Positions 46,039 to 55,551 of a DNA stretch of 64,000 nt are shown here, one piece after another. The position numbers and the translations under genes were made by a program. The notes beneath the pieces were generated by a model that saw only the letters and a list, made by a program, of their open reading frames with translations, made no database searches and had not been told where the DNA came from. The stretch covers positions 11,706,001 to 11,770,000 of the forward strand of contig NC_089739.1 in assembly GCF_035083965.1 (NCBI RefSeq). The letters are read 5' to 3'. The stretch comes from Branchiostoma lanceolatum (taxonomy: Eukaryota; Chordata; Leptocardii; Amphioxiformes; Branchiostomatidae). The first letter of the stretch is position 1, and every line of letters begins with the position of its first letter.

Positions 46039-46905
46039 GGGCGTATTCAGTCACGTGACCCTCACCCTAGCAACGAGGACTGGCGGCCATTTTGGTGCTC
46101 ACTTGATAGTGGAGCCCTATGGAACTCTCCGTATAAATAGCAGATGTTTTCTACGCCATTCACAATTTCCCTTCGAAACGTTTTGTCTCACAATCATGGT
46201 GTTTTGCGTCGTGGTCAGATGTTGGATTGGGACTGATAAAGCACACACTGATCGGGTAACAGTAAGATTGGTTTGGCGTTTCTCGTGTAGGTGAGGGAAC
46301 ATACGAAGGGACTAAACGACTGAAACAAAAGTGGATTTCTGACATACGAACAGCTTATCTAAATAGTTAAAGTTTGAGAATCAACGTGAGTGTATGGAAA
46401 CCTTTGTATCTGGTCGAAAAGCAACTTACAGGCCCGTTGTATAACACAGTGGCGGCACCGTGTAGTCGTTGCTTGAGATACGTTCGTAAACTGGGGGGTC
46501 TTTCAACGTCGAACTTTCCCGATCATAACGTACTCCCTGTCAATAAAATTTCTCACGACACTCAAGACACTGTACTACGTGGTTGCAGGCCTTGGAACAC
46601 TTGTATGCTGTGAACTGATTTTATGCGTACTCTGTAAACAGTTTAGCGGCCATGTTTGTAGGCTGCTGGGGAAAACATTTCCTCGCTCGTCGATAATGGG
46701 TCATTTCCAGTAGGTGAAATTGGATTTTTGTAGCGAAAAGGATGTGAGGCTGGAGACTCTTTGCATATTATAAAACAGCGATCAGACGACTTCGCATTCC
46801 TTGGAAATTTAGAGACCGTCAGACACCGAGAAACTTCGCTGCAGGGTGAGCACCAACATGGCCGCCCACGGAGGGCAGGGGTGATGACGTCACGTGAATA
46901 CGCCC
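46039..46905. mobile_element. TIR element with GGGCGTATTCA ends and a possible THAP remnant
   Basis: GGGCGTATTCAGTCACGTGA at left is matched by TCACGTGAATACGCCC at right, and GGCGGCCATTTTGGTGCTCA by an inverse block inside the right end. TATA flanks both sides. A frame at 46196 opens MVFCVVVRCW with a C-x4-C, weakly recalling a THAP finger, then stops after 32 codons. It is non-autonomous; the superfamily is unresolved. Confidence 0.6.
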
Positions 46906-47234
46906 TATACAGGGTAGTCCGCTATACAGTGAGGCGATTAGGGTGAGGGAGGAGGGAGTATCCTCAAAGCTATTTGTCCCTAGGGAATGGGACCCAAAAT
47001 ATCATGGCCGTTCCATGAAACTCTGTTCCCCCTTCCTTGAACTTGTATATATACGGACTTTTGAAACACACATGAGAGTCAAATTAACAATCTGATACCA
47101 GCTTATTCTTTGTTGCTACATGTTGGTCTACAGGTAACTATCTGCTATCATAATCATCACCATCAGGCTCTCAAATACTTTGCTCTTGAGGAGGTCCCGT
47201 ACGTGTCCCCTTTCACTTCAAACTAGGGGGAAAA

Positions 47235-47437
47235 TACTGTAAATGCGTTTAAGTTCCCATGGATTTATTTCGCGCTAAGGCGAAAATGGAGTGTTCGCGG
47301 CGATACGGCAGTGCTATAGTCACATACTGCTACAGTATTGGACAAAAATATTCGCGGTGGTCTTAAGTTCGCGGTCAAACGGTGGCCACGAAAACCGCGA
47401 ACATAAAACCACCGCGAACATTTCTGCATTTACAGTA
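47235..47437. mobile_element. MITE of the TACTGTAAATGC family
   Basis: It starts TACTGTAAATGCGTTTAAGT and ends TTTCTGCATTTACAGTA; it is the best conserved copy, with GAACATAAAACCACCGCGAA inside. It runs in the opposite internal orientation to the 23483 copy. Confidence 0.85.
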
Positions 47438-48128
47438 AGTAGCAACAACAATACCGTGTGCAAAAACGCATATTGTGTTGCATTCTTTGGCCTTGGCCGC
47501 TTTTCAAGAGTTCAAGGGAGGGTGAATAATTTTTATCTTATTCCATTTTATTTGCAAACTCATGCCCGAGGGCTTATTGCAAGGGAACAAACAGATACAC
47601 TAACGTATGAAAATGTATAACAATGATGATTCGTGTTTGCGTTGGTATCAATATCTAGTATCTACTATTTATACAAGGCTAGATCACTACATGCAAGTTT
47701 GTGAACTTTTGTCAATGAAGTTTTTATTCATCTAGAAATGCGACATAGCGTGATGTATACGACAAGACCATGGCTTCCAAGAAAGCATAGCTTAATTGCA
47801 ATATGGAGAATCTGCACAGTGAAGATAACTAAAGTAGAACATAACATATCACAAATTGCAAGATTTGTATTTCTCGTTCTCCCAAACAGCGAGGTCTGGT
47901 CATAGTTTGGAGGTGTGACCCTAGCATACTAGTATAGTATAGAGCATTGGCAAATCCAATCCAAGCCTCACGAAGTTAGGGATGCATTTAGATTGAAAGC
48001 TGCTAGGATCGCTAATGATTGGAGGGAATCAACCGGGAAGTTGGCTCTTCAACGAGACGTAGATTTTGGTGATACATCAGGGGCGAGCCTTATGGGATAG
48101 TACCAGTATTAAGTGCAGTTACATTACA
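47438..48128. other. N2 downstream flank shared with N3
   Basis: CTTTGGCCTTGGCCGCTTTT, ACAAGGCTAGATCACTACAT and later blocks recur in the same order at about 50365-50960 downstream of N3. TTTATT at 47723-47728 gives AATAAA on the minus strand, a possible N2 poly(A) signal; the N3 counterpart is altered. Confidence 0.6.
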
Positions 48129-49856
48129 TCACATTTCTGATTCGAAGGCTAGGGCCTGTGTCTTGCTGGTATAGACGTGTTCCATTTTCAACGTGTCTCT
48201 ACAAAAGTCATGGATGATGTCATCTAGCTCATACTGCGGAACATGCACACCCATACCGATGACGTCACTAGTATAAGTTTGACATGTATCCTTCAGGTGT
48301 TTCAGCAGGTGTTTTAAGACGGTGGAGAAATCCTTTGCGTAGACTTGGAGGGTGAGGATTCTCACTGAAGGCGAAAGGTAGGTGTTTGAAAAACTTAGAC
48401 TTGTTTCTTCTTCGTGTTTCAACATGTACATAGTGTATTGCGCTTGTAGACGCTTCAAGTTAGCCGGAGATAGGATGTAAGGATCCCAGTCAACAAGTAT
48501 GATTGGTTTGCCGTCGTGAGCGCCACAGGCTTCTTCGGGAAGCCATTTCTGTACAGCCGTACAGAAGTCGTCGTCTGCCGCCTGTAGAGGCACGACGTCC
48601 GGTAAGCCGGTCGTGTCCAGTTGAGCCAGCTGAGCAGGGTCCTGTCGCCACCAGAGGTTGGGACCGCACTCATATTCTATAAAAGGCTGAAGGAAACATG
48701 TTACAAATACGTTAGATTTGTTAAAGTTTATTTTGTCATTAGGCCATACTGATTCGATAGTATGGATGGCATCCCACTAGCACTGCAAGATTGATGCGAG
48801 GTGCGAAAAATATACCCCCCCCCCACAAACACAAACAACAACAACAACCTAACGTTGCCCTTGTTATCAAAGCGGCCAGGAAGGTTGTACAAATGCCTGA
48901 ACTAACAGAACATGGTATACCAAACAATACATTCTTTATCTTTGTTCTTTTACATTTCTTTGAAGACTTTTCAAAACTTCTCATATGGTTTGAAATACAT
49001 TTTATGCAAGGAGTAAGTGCACAACAAAGCCAGTACAATTTACGATAGGAAAAGATGCACACTAGTACCCGTTTTCCGGTATTTCTTTTTGAGTGCAATT
49101 TACTGCACATATTTGCTCATATTTACCATACTAAAGATATATCGCATCTTTTTCTTCGTCGACTCCACTACGCCTTGTGCGAGTGAAAACGCCGTGGATC
49201 GCTTGTACTTGACTGAGGGACGATTCTGACGCATCCACTGGTCTTGGTGAAGAGACAACCTTCTGTCGATGCCTTGTCCCCTCCAGTCAGGAGCGACCCT
49301 AGCGGCTTTGACGATAAATGCAGTTCCACTCTCCGTGATCTTGGATGCCCGCAGTCCCACCTGCAAAGGAAGTCCAAACGTGAAAAATCAGTGAAGCAAT
49401 TAAGCAAAAATTAAGCAAAAACCATGCATCTGCTTGGAGATTTTCACCAGTTTCCAAGCAGATGTTGGGGTGAAAAAAAGTTATCTCTTCTGGCCTACCC
49501 ATTTTTCTGACACGCCATTCTCTTTTTGACTATCACTAGATCTACAGATGTTAGAAAAAACACACACATCCAAGTGTAACCGCAAAAGGATACAATTTTT
49601 CCTCCCAACATCTACTTGGAGACTGGTGAAACTCTCCAAGCAGATGTGTGGTTTTGCTCACCACTTGGTCACCGACCAACGCCAGGAACACAATGACGTC
49701 AGTATCGTCGATAAAGGAGTGATAGAACGCCGGTAAGTAGTCTCTGTCATCATAGACGCCTACAGACATCCTCATAACGTCGTCATAGTCGCCGTGAGAC
49801 GCCATACGGAACGTCAGATCGTCGCCAGCGGTAGCACTGTTGTTTTTGTCCGCCAT
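48129..49856 (-). CDS. N2: NAT16/histidine N-acetyltransferase-like GNAT, three exons
   Basis: Exons on the minus strand 49856-49662, 49360-49127 and 48686-48129, all phase 0, give 328 aa. The acetyl-CoA loop is RVAPDWRGQGIDRRL (residues about 86-100), a better match to the R-G-x-G GNAT pattern than N1. SVGVYDDRDYLPAFYHSFI and ILVDWDPYILSPANL mark the N- and C-terminal family blocks. It is very close to N3 in all three exons; differences cluster in single residues such as EEACGAHDG against AEACGSHDG. The upstream sequence GGTTCCAAAGGTCACAACGT is shared with N3 and includes a nuclear-receptor-like AAAGGTCA. Intron 1 holds a CTCCAAGCAGATG repeat that is also present in N3, so that insertion predates the duplication. 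Confidence 0.88.
49430..49655. repeat. CTCCAAGCAGATG element in N2 intron 1
   Basis: The block runs from CATCTGCTTGGAGA to CTCTCCAAGCAGATG, with internal copies of the same terminus. The same block is at about 52218-52442 in N3 intron 1. The terminal bases match the ends of the MITEs at 15720 and 18144. Confidence 0.65.
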
Positions 49857-50978
49857 CTTTTTACGTTGTGACCTTTGGAACCAACATGGCTGACAAAGGC
49901 CGGGGTGGGTAATCTCCAAGCAGATGTTAGAAGGGAAAATATTACCAAAAAGAATGAACACGCACTAGAAAGACCCCAATACACATGAAAAGATAACGTC
50001 CTATATCTGCAATACATCATGATTTCTTGAAATTTTATTAATGTAATTAACGTTATGTTGGAAGTATTTACCCATAACGCTAACAAAATAAATTCATTTT
50101 GAAACGTCCCAGACACTAGCACTCTCATGGCACCTCACAATCCAGACAAGCCGGACATTTGATGCCACACGAACTTCGTTCTCACTCGACCGTTTTGCCA
50201 TAACTTTGTCCATTGTGTTTCTGTCATTCAAAATAGCTTTCAGTCTGTTGCGTCATAAGTTGCATATTATCTCACCCAAATTTTGTATGTGCTTTGCTAA
50301 AGATGTTTTTTAACCTTTATATATACATTGTACGTTGAAAAACGCATACATATCGTGTTACATTCTTTGGCCTTGGCCGCTTTTCAAGAGTTCAAGGGAT
50401 GGTGTCAGGTCTTTACAATACAATAATTAATCATCTTTATTCTATCTTATTCTATTTCATGAAAGTGTATTACAATAATAAGACGTGTTCGAGTTTGCGT
50501 TGGTGTCAATATCTACTATTTATACAAGGCTAGATCACTACATGCAAGCTCGTGTACTGTTGTCAATTAAGTTTCTATTCATCTATGAATGCGACAGAAC
50601 GTGCACGTGATATATTCGACATGACCATGGCTTTCAAGGAAGCAAAGCTTAATTGCAATATGGAAAATCAGCACAGTGCAGATAACTAAAGTAGAACATA
50701 ACATATCACAAATTGCAAGATTTGTATTTTTTGTTCTCCCAAACAGGTTGGCCGGGCCACGGTTTGGAAATGTGACCCTAGCATTAATATAGAGTAGTGG
50801 TAAGTCCAATCCCATCCTCTAGAAATTGGGGGTGCATTTATAATGGAAGCCACTACGGTCGCTCATTACTGGAGGGGACAGGGAATCTACAGGTAATGGG
50901 CTCTTCATCGAGACGTGGTTTTTAGCGATACCTCAGGAGCGAGCCTGATGGGATAGTATTATGTGCAGTTACATTACA
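49857..50978. other. N2-N3 spacer with duplicated flank
   Basis: 49857-50150 resembles 53289-54010 in parts (GGAAAATATT...GCACTAGAAAGAC), upstream of N2 and N3 respectively. 50365-50960 matches the N2 downstream flank. No further gene. Confidence 0.55.
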
Positions 50979-53288
50979 TCACATCTCAGATTCGAAGGCT
51001 AGCACTTGTGTCTTGCAGGGATAAAAGCGTTCCATCTTTAACGTTTCTCTACAAAAGTCATGGATGACGTCATCTAGCTCAAATTGCGGAACGTTTACAA
51101 GCATACCGATGACGTCACTGGTGTAGGTTTGACATGTATCCTTCAGGTGTTTCAGCAGGTGTTTTAAGACGGTGGAGAAATCCTTGGCGTAGACTTGGAC
51201 GGCGAGGATTCTCACTGAAGGCGAAAGGTAGGTGTTAGAAAAACTTAGACTTGTTTCTTCTTTGTGTTTCAACATGTAGTTAGTGTGTTGTGCTTGTAGA
51301 CGCTTCAAGTTGGCCGGAGATAGGGTGTACGGGTCCCAGTCAACGATTATGATAGGTTCGCCGTCGTGGCTACCGCAAGCTTCGGCGGGAAGACATTTCT
51401 GCACCGCCGCACAGAAGTCGTCGTCTGCCGCCTGTAGAGGCACGACGTCCGGTAAGCCGGTCTTGTCCAGTTGAGCCAGCTGAGCAGGGTCCTGTCGCCA
51501 CCAGAGGTTGGGTCCGCAATGGTAGTCTATAAAGGGCTGAGAGAAACACAATATGTACGTTAGATTTGTTACATTTCCTTTTTTTTCGATTACCATATGT
51601 CCTTTTTGAACAGTCATCTGAAAGGAAACCCAAGCAATATTAGGGCCAAAAAAATTGATTTTGAAAGTCAATTCTCTACATGATTAGTTCAAACAACACT
51701 ATCACAATAGCGACGTCCATGATGAAAAAAATATGACTTCGTTGTAATGTGAGATTTTGTAGGCTTGCGAAACTAAGTACGCCATGTTTTTGTACGGTTT
51801 TGATATGCTTAAAGTATGAAGTTATTACACAAATGTGCTAGACAGTGTTAGCAAATGTCACTACAATAAAGATTTCAGCTTTTTTTTTATTTATATTTTT
51901 TGTCCATAACATTGCCTTGAAATCCACAATTCCTGTACTCACCATGTTGAAGATAAATCGCATATTTGCCTTCATCGACTCCACTACCCCTTTTGTGAGT
52001 GAAAACACCGTGGATCGCTTGTACTTGACTGAGGGACGATTCTGACGCATCCACTGGTCTTGGTGAAAAGACAACCTTCTGTCGATCCCTTGTCCCCTCC
52101 AGTCAGGAGCGACCCTAGCGGCTTTGACGATAAATGCAGTTCCGCTTTCCGTGATCTTGGATACCCGCAGTGCCACCTGTAAAGTAAGTCCAGACGTGAA
52201 AAATCGAGCCGAAACCACACATCTGCTTGGAGATTTTCACCTGTCTCCAAGCAGATGTTGGAGTGAAAAAAAGGAATCTATTCTGGCCTACCGATTTTTC
52301 TGACACGCCATTCTCGTTTTGACTATCACTAGATCTACAGATGTTGGAAAAAAAAACATCCAAGTGTAACCGCAAAAGGATCCGATTTTTTCCTCCCAAC
52401 ATCTGCTTGGAGACTGGTGAAACTCTCCAAGCAGATGTATGGTTTTGCTGGAGATTTGGATTAAACGAGCTCTCACTGCGGCGTCACGATTCGTGCCCGT
52501 CACTTTCCGTGCTTTTTCCAGGCACAGAACGTGACACAGCCCGACTGTCACAGACTGTGCCCGGAAGCGCTGTCAATCACTGTGACTGACGGGACAGTGA
52601 TGTAACTATTATACCCGCGTTTCCATATAAGGCAGCGTGTTTTTGTTTACCACAGCGCCCCCCCCCCCCCCGTCATCTTTGTTTTTTCCAGGGCGCTGGG
52701 ATAAGGAGGAACAGCGTAATTCTCGCTCTGTGAAATAATTGAATAACTTAGACTTAGAATTGAAGTGGCACAAAAAGACAGTGTCTATAACAGAAGCTAA
52801 AAACAATTTGTAAGACTAAATATATTCTACCCTGGGAAACCAGATCTAGACTAGGATCGGGCCACTTGCCAGTTACGTATACTTCGACGTCCCGAGACAG
52901 TCAGCTCGCCCGATCTAAATCAATGCTACGGGAAGTTGTAGCCCCGGGCACTGTCCAGGCACGGTTCGTGACAGTACCCGAGTGTCACAAAACGTGCTTT
53001 TGCCCCAGGCACGGTTTGTGACACGCAGGCACTGTCACAAACCGTGCCTGGGCTCAGTTTGTGACAAAGCACAGAACGTGACGCAACACTCACCACTTCG
53101 TCACCGACCAACGCCAGGAACACAATGACATCAGTATCGTCGATAAAAGAATGGTAGAACGCCGGTATGTAGTCTCTGTCATCATAGACGCCTACAGAGA
53201 TCCTCATAACGTCGTCATAGTCGCGGTGAGACGCCATACGGAACGTCAGATCCTCGACAGCGCTAGCACTGTTGTTTTTGTCCGCCAT
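50979..53288 (-). CDS. N3: NAT16/histidine N-acetyltransferase-like GNAT, three exons
   Basis: Exons on the minus strand 53288-53094, 52176-51943 and 51536-50979, phase 0, give 328 aa. Family blocks are SVGVYDDRDYIPAFYHSFI, RVAPDWRGQGIDRRL and IIVDWDPYTLSPANL. It is a near copy of N2. Replacements include a cysteine in AVQKCLPAEACG where N1 and N2 have W, and HRDYDD where N2 has HGDYDD. Intron 1 is about 600 bp longer than in N2 because of an insertion full of GGCACGGTTTGTGACA motifs that reaches almost to the exon 1 donor. All splice sites look intact, so it is probably functional. Confidence 0.88.
52465..53085. mobile_element. Insertion with clustered GGCACGGTTTGTGACA motifs at both ends
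   Basis: Absent from the matching N2 intron. Motifs of the form GGCACrGwwyGTGACA occur in both directions at 52483, 52499, 52521 and 52546 on the left, and at 52958, 52983, 53008, 53033, 53058 and 53069 on the right. Such paired subterminal arrays are typical transposase-binding sites of DNA transposons. The middle has a C-run and no recognised gene. Confidence 0.65.
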
Positions 53289-54488
53289 CTTTTACGTTGT
53301 GACCTTTGGAACCAACATGGGAACAAATGTGACAAGATCATGAAGATGGTCTTTTGGGTAGGATCTGGGCTAATACTCTTACGTATACGATGTGCTCTCA
53401 CCACACTAAGACGTGTCTATAACTATATACGATGTGCTCTCACCACACGAAGCTCTCACCAAATATTGCATGCCAAGACTCGGTTCGGTTTACAGTTTGA
53501 TGTAATGCCTATATTCAGAATACTGCTGTCGGTAACACAAAAAATGCAAGGGACTAACGGGACGTAGGAAGTTACTAATAAGATACAAATACCTGAACAG
53601 AAGTGGACGGATGACAAATGATGCTACTCTAGCCGGCGATGATACAAGACGACAGCGGGACGATCTCGGCTTAAATGCTTTCTTACGTCGTACAACGATC
53701 TTTATAACCTTTTCGGAAGGCGGGGCTACGTGAGCGCGGCGGGGCGCGGTCAGACTGACGTCAGGACGCGCCCGTGTCACGTGCTCCCACCACGTGACCC
53801 CCGGCGGTCCTTACGCTAATATGTTGCCTGTTACACCAAGGCTTGGTTGTTGGTAATCTCCAAGCAGATGTTAGGAGGGAAAATATTTTAAAAAGAGAAA
53901 GTACACGCACTAGAAAGACGTCAAATTACGTATAAAAGATAATATCATACATCTGCAGTACATCTTTATTTCCGGAAAAATTATTAAAGCAAGAATGTTA
54001 TTTACTCATAACGTTAACAAAATAACTTTATTTGGACTAGTCATATAGTGTTTCTAATATTGTTTTATTCAAGTTTATTTCAAATGGCTTTTGATGGTTA
54101 TTGATTAGTCTGCCGACATAATAATTTGTTTTATCATAACCATAGCAAGTGTTAATAGTTGATAATTCAACGTGGCAGTGGGGACGTCTAGCGATAGTTG
54201 GAGATTACTACAGCGTCCTGCAATAACATAATGAACCGCCAGAGCGGGGCTTTTGATCCATGGGCTTGGAGTTGGGCGCGCCATGGACTCGGAGACATAT
54301 ATGAGTCCATAAGTTGTATTTGTAATAACTTTGTTCATCTACTAAGTAATTCATTCCCCAACACTTTGTAACTTATAACCATGTACTTGTAACTGTTTAA
54401 TATTTTTCTGATGATATTTTGTGAAACTTAACCCCCCTGTGCTAAAGTAGATTCGCCCGTTTTCCCCATGATGCTCCGCTTCTCTACG
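53289..54488. other. N3 upstream and N3-T4 spacer
   Basis: The first bases hold the N3 5' UTR with CCAAAGGTCA (minus strand). A CGATGTGCTCTCACCACAC block repeats at about 53388 and 53428. A GC-rich stretch lies at 53700-53815. No gene was seen. Confidence 0.45.
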
Positions 54489-54518
54489 AAGTGAAACTAA
54501 GGAAACTTCCGGGTTAGG
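54489..54518 (+). promoter_or_regulatory. IRF-like and ETS composite upstream of T4
   Basis: AAGTGAAACTAAGGAAACTT followed by CCGGGTTAGG closely matches the minus strand of the T1/T2 promoter (AAGTGAAAGTGCCGAAACTT, then CCGGGTTGG). It lies about 1 kb before the start codon. A donor-like TTTTTAGGTAAAA at about 54538-54550 and the acceptor before AAATGTAAACC at about 55537 suggest a short 5' UTR exon. Confidence 0.55.
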
Positions 54519-55551
54519 CCGATGTTGTGTTTCAGGTGTTTTTAGGTAAAAATTCCAGGTTTCACCGCTTTCCTGGCCGTTGGAGCAAAATGGCATAGAT
54601 GGACATATGTTTGAACTATCACACGGCGTGTTGCAAGGTTAGTTATCAGTTCTACAAGCTTTGCTAGTGCAATATTTGTATTGAAACGCAAATCTATTTT
54701 TAGCCGGATATTCCCCGAGTGCCTACGATGAGTCACCCGCCAGGTACTGTAAGTGTTACAATCGTGAAGAAGACTTTTTCCTTCGATAAGGATCCAACAA
54801 TCGTCTTAAGTGTCTTGTCACAGTGAAGAGGCAGTGACAAGAAATTTCTAACCCCTTTCATATAGCTGTTGTCATGTAGGCTTTTCTTGGTAGGCAGGGG
54901 TTTATAGAAAACACCAGGCTGGCCGTTAGGGAAAGGCTACCAGGCTACTGCTATTGTAACGTTAACATCTTGACAAGTCTTGTTGCATATTACATGTTAC
55001 ATTGAACTCTTTTTTCCAAATGAATTTGAAGAGCCTGATAAGAAAGCAATCTACAACTTTTAATCTAGTGATACGAGATAACAAAAGCAGTGAAAAGAAA
55101 TGCTTTATACAGTGATAGCTTTGTACTGCATAACGACAAGTTACCCAAATCATTAATTGGAGGGGACTGCAAGAAGGTTACTAAGCTGAAATGTTATATT
55201 AACCCTTGTCCTGCTGGCGTTTTTTTAACGCAATTTTATCATTATAAACTGTATTATCCTTGACTCTCTCTATGCTACTGTGGCATAGTTACTTCCACAA
55301 TCGGTGCGTTTCGCTGCGGTAAATCTCCGCTGAAAAATACCCCCAACCCGTACATACACGGGACCCACATAGAGGCTCAGTAATCTGCAGTTATATATAT
55401 ATGGGCCCTTCGGTCACTCAGACTCCTGCAGGACAAGGGTTGAACAGTTCCTAATGTTGTATACCATGAACAAGTTTGAAAATGAAGCTTTGATACCCAA
55501 TCTTATGTAAAGATGTCAATTTTTGTCTTGATTTCAGAAATGTAAACCATA
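54519..55551 (+). other. Predicted 5' UTR intron of T4
   Basis: No coding frame. The AG acceptor (GATTTCAG) sits about 14 bases before the T4 start codon, as in T1. Confidence 0.4.
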
